64,000 nucleotides of DNA. It comes from Sphingomonas sp. 32-62-10. Lineage in GTDB: Bacteria > Pseudomonadota > Alphaproteobacteria > Sphingomonadales > Sphingomonadaceae. Location of the stretch: the NCBI GenBank assembly GCA_002280555.1, contig NCEE01000023.1, positions 1-64,000 on the forward strand. The letters are read 5' to 3'. The stretch's first letter is position 1. Each line of letters opens with the position of its first letter. The notes beneath the pieces were generated by a model. The model did not search any database. It was not told the origin of the DNA and saw nothing but the letters and a program-made list of their open reading frames with translations. Position numbers and translations under genes: made by a program. Below, piece after piece: positions 26,145 to 35,078 of this stretch.

Positions 26145-27116
26145 TCACCAGCTCCCGAAATTAGGAGCTTCGGGCATGGGCGGGGCGAGGCGTGTTACCC
26201 GGTCCTGCCCGTAACGCTGGCGTTTACGGAGCTGCAGCGTCGGCCAGTCGCCCATCATAATCCGTCCCATCGGCATCAGGCCTTGCCGCCGATAGGCCGC
26301 GATTACCGCCGTTGCCTGATCGCTGAGCAGCCCGGCGAGCACCAGTGTGCCGCCCGGTGCCAGCGCCATTGCGATCTGTGGGGCCAGCGCGATCAGCGGT
26401 CCGGCAAGGATATTGGCGACCACCAGGTCATAGGGCGCGCGGGCGATCAGCAATGGGTGCTGCAGGCCAGGCGCGGCGGCGAGTGTGATCTGCCCGCGAT
26501 TTGCGCCGGTGGGGACGCCATTGATCGCCGCATTCTCCTGCGTCACGTCGATCGATGCGGGGTCGATGTCGGACGCGGTGGCATAGGCGCTTGGCCATAA
26601 ATGCAGCGCGGCGAACGCCAGCAGCCCGGTGCCGGTACCAATGTCAATCAGGTTGCGCACCGGCACGCCCTGGCGCTTCAGCCGATCGAGCATCATCAGG
26701 CAGCCGCTGGTCGTCTGGTGATGGCCCGTGCCGAATGCGCGGCTCGCTTCGATCTGGAACGCGCGCGTGCCCGGCGGAATCATGCCTGCATGGGCGGCGG
26801 TGTGGACGAAGAACCGCCCGGCCTGCACTGGCTCCAGCCCCGCCTGGCTCAGCGTCACCCAATCCTGATCGGGTACGCGCTCGGGTTTAGCCTGCACGCG
26901 TCGCGCGCTCGGCACCAGCGCGCGGACGGCGTTCAGCGCAGCGGCGCTGGGCTTGCCCTCGAAAAATGCCTCGAGTTGCCAGTCTTCGGGATCGTCGGGC
27001 GTCATCTCGCAGGTCATCAGCACCGGCGCGGGCACGATCCCCAGATCATCCGCCGCATCAATCGCCTCCGCCTCCGCCCGCGTGCAGGGCAGGGTGAGCT
27101 TCCAGCTAGCGGACAT
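26145..27116 (-). CDS. prmA: Ribosomal protein L11 methyltransferase
   Basis: 323 residues. The N-terminal substrate-recognition domain precedes the SAM-binding Rossmann fold: FGTGHHQTTSGCLMML, then LIDIGTGTGLLAFAALHL (motif I), ATASDIDPASIDVTQENA (motif II) and DLVVANILAGPLIALAP, whose NxLAxPL is the PrmA-specific motif. The product trimethylates L11 in the cytoplasm. The C-terminus is slightly extended and Pro-rich. Its start overlaps the end of the SDR gene by 11 bp on the same strand. Confidence 0.93.
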   Translation of the reverse strand: MSASWKLTLPCTRAEAEAIDAADDLGIVPAPVLMTCEMTPDDPEDWQLEAFFEGKPSAAALNAVRALVPSARRVQAKPERVPDQDWVTLSQAGLEPVQAGRFFVHTAAHAGMIPPGTRAFQIEASRAFGTGHHQTTSGCLMMLDRLKRQGVPVRNLIDIGTGTGLLAFAALHLWPSAYATASDIDPASIDVTQENAAINGVPTGANRGQITLAAAPGLQHPLLIARAPYDLVVANILAGPLIALAPQIAMALAPGGTLVLAGLLSDQATAVIAAYRRQGLMPMGRIMMGDWPTLQLRKRQRYGQDRVTRLAPPMPEAPNFGSW

Positions 27117-27804
27117 AGCTCGCCCCGTTGATGTCGAGCACCGCGCCGGTCATCGATGGTGGCGCGTCGAGCGCCAGGAAGCGTGCGGCGGTGGCGACTT
27201 CGGCGGGGTCGGCGACGCGGCCGAGGGGAATGTCGGCGAGCAGTTTGTCGCCCCCGCGGCTGGCCAGATAATCCTCCGCCATGCCGGTCATCGTGAAGCC
27301 GGGGCAGATCGCGAACGCCAGAATGCCGTCACGGGCATAGCCGCGTGCGATCGTCTTGGTCATCGCGACCATCCCGGCTTTTGAGGCGGCATAATGCCAG
27401 TGCGCGGGGCTGTCGCCGCGATAGGCGGCGCGGCTGGCGATGTTGACGATCCGCCCGGGCGCCTTGCGTTCCTGCCAGTGCCGCACCGCGAGGCGACACA
27501 GCGCGGCGGACGCGGTCAGGTTGATCTGCATCGTCCGGTTCCAGTTGGTGAGCCAGGCATCATCGTCCTGATCGATCGGGTTTTCCTCGAACACCCCGGC
27601 ATTGTTGATCAGCACGTCGATCTGCCCGCCAAACTGGTCGAGCGCCGCCTGCCACAGCACAGCGGGGGCGGCGGGATCGACGAAATCGGCGGGGATGCCG
27701 CTGCTTGTGCCATGCCCGATCAGCATGGTGCCGGGCAGGTCGAGCGCGGTCGCAATCGCGGCACCGATGCCGCGGCTTGAACCGGTGAGGAGAATGTTGG
27801 TCAT
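27106..27804 (-). CDS. Short-chain dehydrogenase/reductase, FabG-like
   Basis: 232 residues. The nucleotide-binding motif is TGSSRGIGAAIA near the N-terminus. NNAGVF lies in the middle, and the catalytic Ser and Tyr/Lys are in NIASRAAYRGDSPAHWHYAASKAGM, a YxxxK pattern in which Tyr follows HW-H. The C-terminus DINGASYVR matches 3-oxoacyl-ACP reductase-like SDRs. The arrangement resembles FabG but the protein sits outside a fatty-acid locus, so the physiological substrate is unknown. It overlaps prmA downstream. Confidence 0.87.
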   Translation of the reverse strand: MTNILLTGSSRGIGAAIATALDLPGTMLIGHGTSSGIPADFVDPAAPAVLWQAALDQFGGQIDVLINNAGVFEENPIDQDDDAWLTNWNRTMQINLTASAALCRLAVRHWQERKAPGRIVNIASRAAYRGDSPAHWHYAASKAGMVAMTKTIARGYARDGILAFAICPGFTMTGMAEDYLASRGGDKLLADIPLGRVADPAEVATAARFLALDAPPSMTGAVLDINGASYVR

Positions 27805-27861
27805 CGCGGCGGATTAGCCGCCTTCCACCCGTTCGTCACCCCGACGGCAAGTACTGGCGCG

Positions 27862-29232
27862 TTACGCCGCCACGCTTGCGGAGAAAGTGTCGGCCGCGCC
27901 CTTCAGCCCACCGAGCCGGTCATCGACTTCTCCGAATGCCCGTTCGAGCGAATCAATGTCGCTGGCGACGGCTTCCGTATCGGTGCGGATCGTGGCGATC
28001 GTGCTCGACATCGAATCGGCGGCGAGCGCGGTTTCGTCGACCGATGCGGTGATGGCGATCACCGTCTGTGCCTGGGTTTCCATCGCCCGGCGGATCTTGT
28101 CGGCGGATGCCTGAACTTCGGCGACGGTGGAGCGAATCGAGGCGCTGGTATCGACGCTGGAGCGCGTCGCAGATTGGATGGCAGCAATCTTGCCGGCAAT
28201 ATCGTCGGTGGCGCGCGCCGTCTGGTTGGCGAGCGATTTCACTTCCTGCGCCACCACGGCAAAGCCACGCCCGGCATCGCCGGCGCGGGCGGCCTCAATA
28301 GTGGCGTTGAGCGCGAGCAAATTGGTTTGCCCGGCGATATCGCGGATCAGCCCAAGGATCGATTCGATCGACTTCGCATGCTCGGACAGTGCTTCGGACA
28401 TGCCGACTGCAGCCCCGGCTTGCTCGCTTGCGCGCGTGGCAATATCGGCAGCGGCCTCCACTTCACTGCGAACATCGTCGATCGCGTGGATCAGGCCGGC
28501 GGCGGTTTGCGCCGCTTCCCGCATGGCAACGGCTGATTCCTCCGCAGCAGCGGCGACTTCGGACGTCTTGCCCAGCATGCCCCGAGTCGAACTCGACGCG
28601 GTCTGCGCCTGGATGCGGATGCGGTTGCCAAGCGCGGCTGCCCCTTCGATCGAGGTGGCGATGCTCTCGCTAAACTGCGCAGACCGGCTGCGGCGTTCGT
28701 CGCGCGCCACCTGGGCATCGCGCATGCCGAGATGCGTCGTCATCACATCGGCCTCAACCAGCGCAAGGCGCTGCACGATGTCAGCCAGATGCTGCGATCG
28801 TTGCGTGTCACCAATCAGTTTCTCGGCGATAATCTTCAAGGTGCGGCTATGCGCAAAGCTGAGCGATGAAAGCAGCGCCGGCAGCGGCACCTTGCTCTCA
28901 TGCGTTTCGTTGGCGTGATTCAGCGCGGTGAGCATCCATTTGTCGCCAAAAGGATCCGCATATTTCAGGCGCGTGTAGGCCGCACTTTTTTGGATCCGCA
29001 CGTCAAGGATGTGCTTGGGCAGCATCCGCCGAATATGCTCGGTCACCGGCAGCGACAGATAATGTTCCCAGAATGCACCGGCGATTGCCTCTTCCGATCC
29101 GGTGATAAGGCGTCCGATTTCGGCAGCACCAGGGCCGATGGCCTGATCCCAGTCATAATCGCTCACACATTGCGCTGCGGTGCGGGCCGCACCACTCCAT
29201 CCGCCGAGAGTCGTCTGACGCTTGTCAGCCAT
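27862..29232 (-). CDS. Soluble globin-coupled chemoreceptor (HemAT-like), copy 1
   Basis: 456 residues without membrane helices. The N-terminal ~170 residues read as a protoglobin-type sensor (GAFWEHYLSLPVTEHIRRM, then NHANETHESKVPLPALLSSLSFAHSRTL); His111 is a candidate proximal heme ligand. The C-terminal ~270 residues are a chemotaxis signalling coiled coil whose hairpin tip is NLLALNATIEAARAGDAGRGFAVVAQEVKSLA. Such proteins sense oxygen and signal through CheA/CheW. No other che genes are in this window. It lies 18 bp from a paralog that shares the signalling half almost unchanged. Confidence 0.88.
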   Translation of the reverse strand: MADKRQTTLGGWSGAARTAAQCVSDYDWDQAIGPGAAEIGRLITGSEEAIAGAFWEHYLSLPVTEHIRRMLPKHILDVRIQKSAAYTRLKYADPFGDKWMLTALNHANETHESKVPLPALLSSLSFAHSRTLKIIAEKLIGDTQRSQHLADIVQRLALVEADVMTTHLGMRDAQVARDERRSRSAQFSESIATSIEGAAALGNRIRIQAQTASSSTRGMLGKTSEVAAAAEESAVAMREAAQTAAGLIHAIDDVRSEVEAAADIATRASEQAGAAVGMSEALSEHAKSIESILGLIRDIAGQTNLLALNATIEAARAGDAGRGFAVVAQEVKSLANQTARATDDIAGKIAAIQSATRSSVDTSASIRSTVAEVQASADKIRRAMETQAQTVIAITASVDETALAADSMSSTIATIRTDTEAVASDIDSLERAFGEVDDRLGGLKGAADTFSASVAA

Positions 29233-29250
29233 CAGGGTAATTCCTCTTCC

Positions 29251-30609
29251 TTATGCTGCGACTTTCGAAATGAAGTCGCTTGCGGTGGTTTTCAGCGTCC
29301 CTAGTCGTGCATCAAAGGCGTCAAAGCCCAGGCCGACACGATCGATATCGCTGGCAACAGTCTCTGTATCTTCGCGGATCGCGGCGATGGTGTTCGACAT
29401 CGAATCAGCGGCGAGGGCGGTTTCATCGACTGATGCGGTGATGGCAGTGACCGTCTGCGCCTGCATTTCCATCGCGCGGCGAATTTTCTCGGCGGACAGT
29501 TGCACCTCGGCGACAGTCGATCGGATCGAGGCATTGGTTTCCACCGTCGAGCGCGTGGCCGACTGGATGGCGGCGATCTTGGCGGCAATATCGTCGGTGG
29601 CGCGCGCGGTCTGGTTGGCGAGGCTCTTCACTTCCTGCGCGACCACGGCAAAGCCGCGCCCGGCATCGCCTGCGCGCGCTGCTTCAATCGTTGCATTGAG
29701 CGCCAGCAAATTGGTCTGCCCGGCAATGTCGCGGATCAGCCCCAGGATCGATTCGATCGATTTGGCATGTTCGGACAATGTTTCGGACATGCCGACCGCA
29801 GCACCTGCCTGGCCGCTGGCGCGGGTCGCGATGTCGGCGGCAGCCTCGACTTCGCTACGGGCATCCTCGATCGCGCGGATCAGCCCGGCGGCGGTTTGTG
29901 CGGCTTCGCGCATCGCGACAGCGGATTGTTCTGCAGCGGCGGCGACTTCGGACGTTTTGCCAAGCATACCGCGGGTTGAGCTCGATGTACGACCGGCCTG
30001 TGCGCGCAATTGGCTGCCTTCCAGGCTGACGCCCTCAACCATCTTGGCGATGCCATCGCGGAATTCGGTCGCCAGCCGGTCGCGGGCGACACCGGCAGTA
30101 TGATCGCGATAGGCGTTGTATAAGGCGACGGTGATTTCGCCTTCCAGTGCTGAAAGGCGTAGCAAGGTGTCGATCAGCAGGGGCAGCCTGGGATCGGCAC
30201 GATCGACCCGGCGCATCATGACATCAAGCGCAGCGCGATCGCTGGCGTTGATCATCGAGAGCAGCGCCATCGGCGAAACACCGCCGACATACGCCGATGC
30301 GACCGATCGCTCGATCGATTCGACCCAGTCGCGCCTGCTGGTTTCAAGAAAGCGATTGCGCAGGAACACCACACCCAGATCGATCATCTTGGCGGTTTCA
30401 TGCGGCGCCCAGTGGCGCTCATCGGCAAAGCAGCGCAGCCATTGTTGCCAGTAAGCTTCTGATACCGATACAATTTCAGGCTCGATCGTTGCCCATACAT
30501 CGCGGCTGGCACTGGCGAGCGAACCGTCGAAGTCGAAGACGCGCAGGCGCGCCGACAGATCGATGGCGGCCGCAAGGGCACCGGTTACGGGCAAGTCATG
30601 GCTAGTCAA
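29251..30609 (-). CDS. Soluble globin-coupled chemoreceptor-like protein, copy 2
   Basis: 452 residues, no membrane helices. The C-terminal signalling half, from SSSTRGMLGKTSEVAAAAE onward, is nearly identical to that of the neighbour at 27862-29232, whereas the N-terminal sensor is strongly diverged (EIVSVSEAYWQQWLRCFADERHW, MALLSMINASDRAAL). Where copy 1 has His111 before VPLPALL, this copy has Tyr107 before the matching VSPMALL, so ordinary heme ligation may be lost or changed. It likely arose by tandem duplication and is the first gene of the minus-strand pair. Confidence 0.85.
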   Translation of the reverse strand: MTSHDLPVTGALAAAIDLSARLRVFDFDGSLASASRDVWATIEPEIVSVSEAYWQQWLRCFADERHWAPHETAKMIDLGVVFLRNRFLETSRRDWVESIERSVASAYVGGVSPMALLSMINASDRAALDVMMRRVDRADPRLPLLIDTLLRLSALEGEITVALYNAYRDHTAGVARDRLATEFRDGIAKMVEGVSLEGSQLRAQAGRTSSSTRGMLGKTSEVAAAAEQSAVAMREAAQTAAGLIRAIEDARSEVEAAADIATRASGQAGAAVGMSETLSEHAKSIESILGLIRDIAGQTNLLALNATIEAARAGDAGRGFAVVAQEVKSLANQTARATDDIAAKIAAIQSATRSTVETNASIRSTVAEVQLSAEKIRRAMEMQAQTVTAITASVDETALAADSMSNTIAAIREDTETVASDIDRVGLGFDAFDARLGTLKTTASDFISKVAA

Positions 30610-30831
30610 AACAGCACCTCCACGCCGACGCCGGATATCGGTCGTCTCACAGACTTCATGGAGTGGCGTATCCCGATTTGGTTAAGGGCTGGTTAGGAAA
30701 TCCTTGGAGATGGCCGTTTTTCGCGTGATTGACGGCGAAACGGATCGCCTGATTTGCCCTTGGCCCTTGTGCCGGGTTGCATCGCCCCCGCTCGCGGCTA
30801 ATACGGCGGCACAGCAAGCAAGGATTTCGTC

Positions 30832-31248
30832 TTGGCAACACAACCATCCGTCGCACGCCCCCGTTCGCCGCATTTGAGCATCTGGAAATGGGGGCCGCAC
30901 ATGCTGGTCTCGATCCTCCACCGCGCAACCGGCGATGGCATGGCCACTGTCGGCACGGTGCTGTTCGTTTGGTGGCTGGCGGCGCTCGCCGGGGGCGAGG
31001 CGACCTATGCGCAATTCATGGATGTGTTCACGGTCAAATCAGGCGCGCTGAACCCGATCGGCTATCTGTTCGGCATCGGGCTGACCTTCGCCTTTTTCCA
31101 GCACATGGCCAGCGGCATCCGTCACCTGCTGCTCGACACCGGCGCAGGCTATGAACTCAAGACCAACAAGCTGTGGGCGCAATCGACGATCCTGCTCTCG
31201 ATCGTGCTGACTATCGCCTATTGGGCCTATCTGCTGGCGGGGAAATAA
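30832..31248 (+). CDS. sdhC: Succinate dehydrogenase cytochrome b556 subunit
   Basis: 138 residues from a TTG start preceded by CAAGGA. The family N-terminus RPRSPHLSIWKWGPHMLVSILHRATG carries the quinone-site and heme-region residues. Three membrane helices follow (GTVLFVWWLAALAG, LFGIGLTFAFFQHMASGIRHLLLD with the heme His, and ILLSIVLTIAYWAYLLAG). It anchors complex II with SdhD. It opens the sdhCDA operon. The 222-bp gap to the divergent chemoreceptor pair must hold the promoters, but none was distinct enough to mark. Confidence 0.95.
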   Translation: MATQPSVARPRSPHLSIWKWGPHMLVSILHRATGDGMATVGTVLFVWWLAALAGGEATYAQFMDVFTVKSGALNPIGYLFGIGLTFAFFQHMASGIRHLLLDTGAGYELKTNKLWAQSTILLSIVLTIAYWAYLLAGK

Positions 31249-31250
31249 TC

Positions 31251-31643
31251 ATGGGTAGCGGAACCGAACTCGGCCGCGTGCGCGGCCTGGGCTCCTCGAA
31301 TGAGGGCGCGCATCATTGGTGGCATCAACGGCTGACCGCCGGGGGCAATCTGGTGCTGATGCTCTGGCTGTTCGCCTCGCTCGCGCGGCTGCCGCAGCAT
31401 GATTATGCGACGATGCAATTGTGGCTCAGCAGCCCGCTCGCCGCGATCCCGATGATCCTGCTGGTTGCCAGCACGTTCTACCATTTCCGCATGGGGCTGC
31501 AGGTGCTGATCGAGGATTATGCACACGGCGCGATGCGCGCTGCACTGATGGTGCTGCTCACCTTCTTCACATTGGGGGCGGCCACGATCGCCATCTTCTC
31601 GATCCTGAAAATCGCCTTTGCTGCCGGAGCACCGATCGCATGA
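31251..31643 (+). CDS. sdhD: Succinate dehydrogenase membrane anchor subunit
   Basis: 130 residues. It starts two bases after the sdhC stop, at the ATG giving MGSGTELGRVRGLGSSNEGA. HHWWHQRLTAGGNLVLMLWLF, IPMILLVASTFYHFRMGLQVLIEDY (heme and quinone region) and a third helix VLLTFFTLGAATIAIFSIL are typical. Its stop overlaps the sdhA start by 4 bp. It functions with SdhC as the quinone-reducing membrane part of complex II. Confidence 0.94.
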   Translation: MGSGTELGRVRGLGSSNEGAHHWWHQRLTAGGNLVLMLWLFASLARLPQHDYATMQLWLSSPLAAIPMILLVASTFYHFRMGLQVLIEDYAHGAMRAALMVLLTFFTLGAATIAIFSILKIAFAAGAPIA

Positions 31644-33442
31644 CCGCTGCCTATAAGATCATCGATCACACCTATGACGCCGTCGTCGTCGGCGCGGGCG
31701 GCTCGGGCCTGCGCGCTGCGATGGGCATTGCCGAGGCAGGGCTGAAGACGGCGTGCATCACCAAGGTGTTCCCGACGCGAAGCCATACCGTGGCCGCACA
31801 GGGTGGCATCGCCGCGTCGCTCGGCAATATGGGGCCGGATCACTGGACCTGGCACATGTATGATACGGTCAAGGGCTCCGACTGGCTCGGTGACCAGGAC
31901 GCGATCGAATATCTCTGCCGCGAAGCCCCCGCTGCCGTTTATGAGCTCGAACATGCCGGCGTGCCGTTCAGCCGCACCGAAGAGGGCAAGATTTATCAGC
32001 GCCCGTTCGGCGGCATGATGCAGAATATGGGCGAAGGGCCACCCGCCCAGCGCACCTGTGCCGCCGCCGACCGCACCGGCCACGCGATGCTCCACGCGCT
32101 CTACCAACAGAGTCTGAAGTACGACACCGACTTCTTCATCGAATATTTCGCGCTCGACCTGATCATGGAAGACGGCGTGTGCCGGGGCGTGATCGCTTTG
32201 TGCATGGATGATGGGTCGATCCACCGCTTCCGCAGCCACCAGACCGTGCTTGCCACCGGTGGCTATGGCCGCTGCTATTTCTCCGCGACTTCGGCGCATA
32301 CCTGCACCGGCGATGGCGGCGGCATGGTGCTGCGCGCGGGTCTCCCGCTGCAGGACATGGAGTTCGTCCAGTTCCACCCGACCGGCATTTACGGCGCGGG
32401 CGTGCTGATCACCGAAGGCGCGCGCGGGGAGGGCGGTTACCTGACCAACTCCGAAGGTGAGCGCTTCATGGAGCGCTATGCCCCATCGGCCAAGGACCTC
32501 GCCTCGCGCGATGTCGTCTCGCGCTCGATGGCGATGGAAATCCGCGAAGGTCGCGGCGTCGGCAAGGAAAAGGACCACATCTACCTGCACCTCGATCATA
32601 TCGATCCCAAGGTGCTGGCAGAGCGGCTGCCCGGCATTACCGAGACGGGCAAGATCTTCGCCGGTGTCGATCTGACGCGCCAGCCGTTGCCGGTCGCGCC
32701 GACGGTGCATTACAATATGGGCGGCATCCCGTGTAACTTCCACGGCGAGGTCGTGAACCTGAAGGATGGCAACCCCGACAGCGTCGTCCCCGGCCTGTTC
32801 GCGGTGGGCGAAGCGGCGTGCGTTTCGGTGCACGGCGCCAACCGGCTCGGATCGAACTCGCTGATCGATCTGGTGGTGTTCGGCCGCGCGACCGGCCTGC
32901 GGATCAAGGATACGCTGAAGCCCAACACGCCGCACAACCCGCTGCCCAAATCGGCAGAGGAACTGGCAATCGGCCGCCTCGATCATTTCCGCCACGCCAA
33001 GGGGGCAACGCCCACCGCGCAAATCCGCGGCGCAATGCAGCGCACGATGCAAAAGAACTGCGCCGTGTTCCGCGACAACGCACTGCTCGCCGAAGGAAAG
33101 GCCAAGATCGGCGAGATTTACGCGTCGATGGGCGACGTTAGCGTCAATGATCGTTCGCTGATCTGGAATACCGATCTGGTCGAAACGCTCGAACTCGACA
33201 ACCTGATCGCGCAGGCGGTGGTGACCGTCCACAGCGCCGCTAACCGCCAGGAATCACGCGGCGCGCATGTGAACGAGGATTACCCCGATCGCGACGATGC
33301 TGGCTGGATGAAGCACACCATCGCGACGTTCGACGGCTGGGGCGGCAAGGGTGGCGGCGTCGGCATCGATTACCGCCCGGTCCATGATTACACGCTCACC
33401 GACGATATCGAGTATATCAAGCCGAAGAAGCGGGTGTATTGA
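31640..33442 (+). CDS. sdhA: Succinate dehydrogenase flavoprotein subunit
   Basis: 600 residues, full length. The FAD-binding motif VVVGAGGSGLRAAMG is near the N-terminus; the covalent-flavin His lies in TRSHTVAAQGGIAASLG. Catalytic segments are QFHPTGIYGAGVLITEGARGEGGYL, DHIDPKVLAERLPGI and the YNMGGIPCN region. The C-terminus ends EYIKPKKRVY. It oxidises succinate to fumarate. The start at 31640 overlaps sdhD; a longer frame is open upstream but lies within sdhD. The partner sdhB is not adjacent but 2.9 kb downstream. Confidence 0.97.
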   Translation: MTAAYKIIDHTYDAVVVGAGGSGLRAAMGIAEAGLKTACITKVFPTRSHTVAAQGGIAASLGNMGPDHWTWHMYDTVKGSDWLGDQDAIEYLCREAPAAVYELEHAGVPFSRTEEGKIYQRPFGGMMQNMGEGPPAQRTCAAADRTGHAMLHALYQQSLKYDTDFFIEYFALDLIMEDGVCRGVIALCMDDGSIHRFRSHQTVLATGGYGRCYFSATSAHTCTGDGGGMVLRAGLPLQDMEFVQFHPTGIYGAGVLITEGARGEGGYLTNSEGERFMERYAPSAKDLASRDVVSRSMAMEIREGRGVGKEKDHIYLHLDHIDPKVLAERLPGITETGKIFAGVDLTRQPLPVAPTVHYNMGGIPCNFHGEVVNLKDGNPDSVVPGLFAVGEAACVSVHGANRLGSNSLIDLVVFGRATGLRIKDTLKPNTPHNPLPKSAEELAIGRLDHFRHAKGATPTAQIRGAMQRTMQKNCAVFRDNALLAEGKAKIGEIYASMGDVSVNDRSLIWNTDLVETLELDNLIAQAVVTVHSAANRQESRGAHVNEDYPDRDDAGWMKHTIATFDGWGGKGGGVGIDYRPVHDYTLTDDIEYIKPKKRVY

Positions 33443-33532
33443 GCGGACGACCTGCCGAAATCGATAATGTCCGGTGTCTAGCGGGATGCGGAGGCGCAAT
33501 CCCCGTTGACTCCGTCGCCCCCAACCACCGAC

Positions 33533-34555
33533 ATGTTGGTTGGCAGTAAGGGGCGCGGTGTGCGGGCAATAGCGGCGGGACGGATCATCATTGCAGCGTT
33601 GCTCGCGGGCCTAGCCGGCGCTTCGACCGCGCAGCAATCGTCGCCCTATCGCGCGCCGCAACACACGCGCCCGCCGCCGGTGATCGGTAACGGGACCGAT
33701 GACCTGATCGCCTACGCCAATGGCGGAATGCAGGTGGAGCGGGACCGGGCGCCAGATGATATGCTCGCCGAGCATCGCCGCATCGCGCGCGCGATCGGAG
33801 GGTTGCTGCCGCAGCGCAAAGGGGTGGTCGATGCCTATGTCGTTTCGATCGCGCTCGACAGCGATCCGGTGTTCGGGCGCGAGGCGCGGGAGGCCGCGAA
33901 GGTGCTTGCGCGGCGTTATGACGCGGCGGGCCGCACGGTCGTGTTGGCGGGCAGCGATGGCAGCGCGCCGAGCGATCTGCCACGCGGCAGCCCCGATCAT
34001 TTGAGCATTGCGCTGTCGCGCATCGCCGAGCTGATGGACGCCCGCGAAGACGTGCTGATCCTCTATACCACCAGCCACGGTGCGCCGATCGGCATTGTCT
34101 ATAACGATGCCGATCAGGGGTTCGGCGCGATCTCCCCCCCGCGGCTTGCGGCAATGCTGGGCGCGCTGGGGATCGAGCGGCGGCTGGTGATCGTCAGCGC
34201 CTGTTACTCGGGCATTTTCGTCCCCGCGCTGGCCGGAGCGGAGACGGCGGTGCTCACGGCGTCGTCAGGGGATCGTTCCTCCTTCGGGTGCCAATCGGAC
34301 AATGACTGGACCTTTTACGGCGACGCGCTGATCAACAACGCGCTGCGCAAGGGGCAGCCACTCGCGGCGGCCAGTGCCGAAGCAACCGCGCTGGTTGCGA
34401 AATGGGAAAATGCCGATCGGCTACCCCCCTCGCAGCCGCAGACGTCGATCGGCGCGCGGGCCAGCGAATGGCTTGCCGAACTGGATAAGCGGACGCCCAA
34501 GGGCGCGACAACGCCAGTCGGGCGCCCGGCGATCGAGCTGCTGCAGCGGCGGTGA
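33533..34555 (+). CDS. C13 (legumain-like) peptidase family protein, secreted
   Basis: 340 residues from ATG 33533; a GTG at 33560 with AAGGGG upstream is an alternative start. The signal-like segment IIIAALLAGLAGASTAQQ leads to a caspase-like fold with the dyad motif ILYTTSHGAPIG (His near residue 182) and LVIVSACYSGIF (Cys near residue 224), the hallmark of peptidase C13. A later CQSDNDWTFYGDALINNAL also fits the bacterial branch. Bacterial members are poorly studied; a proteolytic role is inferred from the dyad only. It lies between sdhA and the separated sdhB. Confidence 0.85.
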   Translation: MLVGSKGRGVRAIAAGRIIIAALLAGLAGASTAQQSSPYRAPQHTRPPPVIGNGTDDLIAYANGGMQVERDRAPDDMLAEHRRIARAIGGLLPQRKGVVDAYVVSIALDSDPVFGREAREAAKVLARRYDAAGRTVVLAGSDGSAPSDLPRGSPDHLSIALSRIAELMDAREDVLILYTTSHGAPIGIVYNDADQGFGAISPPRLAAMLGALGIERRLVIVSACYSGIFVPALAGAETAVLTASSGDRSSFGCQSDNDWTFYGDALINNALRKGQPLAAASAEATALVAKWENADRLPPSQPQTSIGARASEWLAELDKRTPKGATTPVGRPAIELLQRR

Positions 34556-34597
34556 TGGCCGTCGCGGCGGAGATATGACAGCCGGTAGGCTCCTCGA

Positions 34598-34999
34598 TCA
34601 ATAACGAAACTTGTCCCTGCAAGCCTGTTCACACTGCGGAATGAATGCCGATGCCGGGATAGATATCGAGGTCTTCTTTTTGCATTCGGTTGTTACCACG
34701 CCGTCAAATTTCGTGTCCGGCTTCATCTCGCTGCAACCTTTGCCAGTCACCGATTCGGCATCGACCAGCTTCGCGCAATCAGCAAGGCAGACATTCAGGC
34801 CTTTTTGCAGATCAAGTTTTGAACTGTTGACCGGCAGGCGAGACTGCATTTTTGACATAATGCCTTGAACGACGGCCGGGTTTACGGCGCGATAGCTCTG
34901 TCCGTCCGGGCCTGTGGCGGTTGGCAACGCTCGTTGTGCGATGGCGATACCACCAAGCAATGCCGCTGACAGAATGAATGCGGTGTGAAGCTTCCCCAT
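34598..34999 (-). CDS. Small exported Cys-rich protein of unknown function
   Basis: 133 residues from the ATG at 34999, which follows a strong GGGGGA site and gives a clean signal peptide (LHTAFILSAALLGGIAIAQ). The mature part has six cysteines (VCLADCAKLV, KGCSEM, TECKKK, QCEQACRDKF), suggesting three disulfides in the periplasm. No family recognised. A separate transcription unit is likely, as the L-lactate dehydrogenase-like gene upstream ends 80 bp away. Confidence 0.68.
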   Translation of the reverse strand: MGKLHTAFILSAALLGGIAIAQRALPTATGPDGQSYRAVNPAVVQGIMSKMQSRLPVNSSKLDLQKGLNVCLADCAKLVDAESVTGKGCSEMKPDTKFDGVVTTECKKKTSISIPASAFIPQCEQACRDKFRY

Positions 35000-35078
35000 G
35001 CCCAATTCCCCCAAAATTTGTCGAAAGATATTGTCTCGGCGTGTGCCTTGCAATTCCGGATTCAATCGTTGTCCTTGG

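Noticed and set aside
31517..33232. 570-codon minus-strand frame opposite sdhA
   Set aside because: Same reason: a high-GC antisense shadow of a certain gene.
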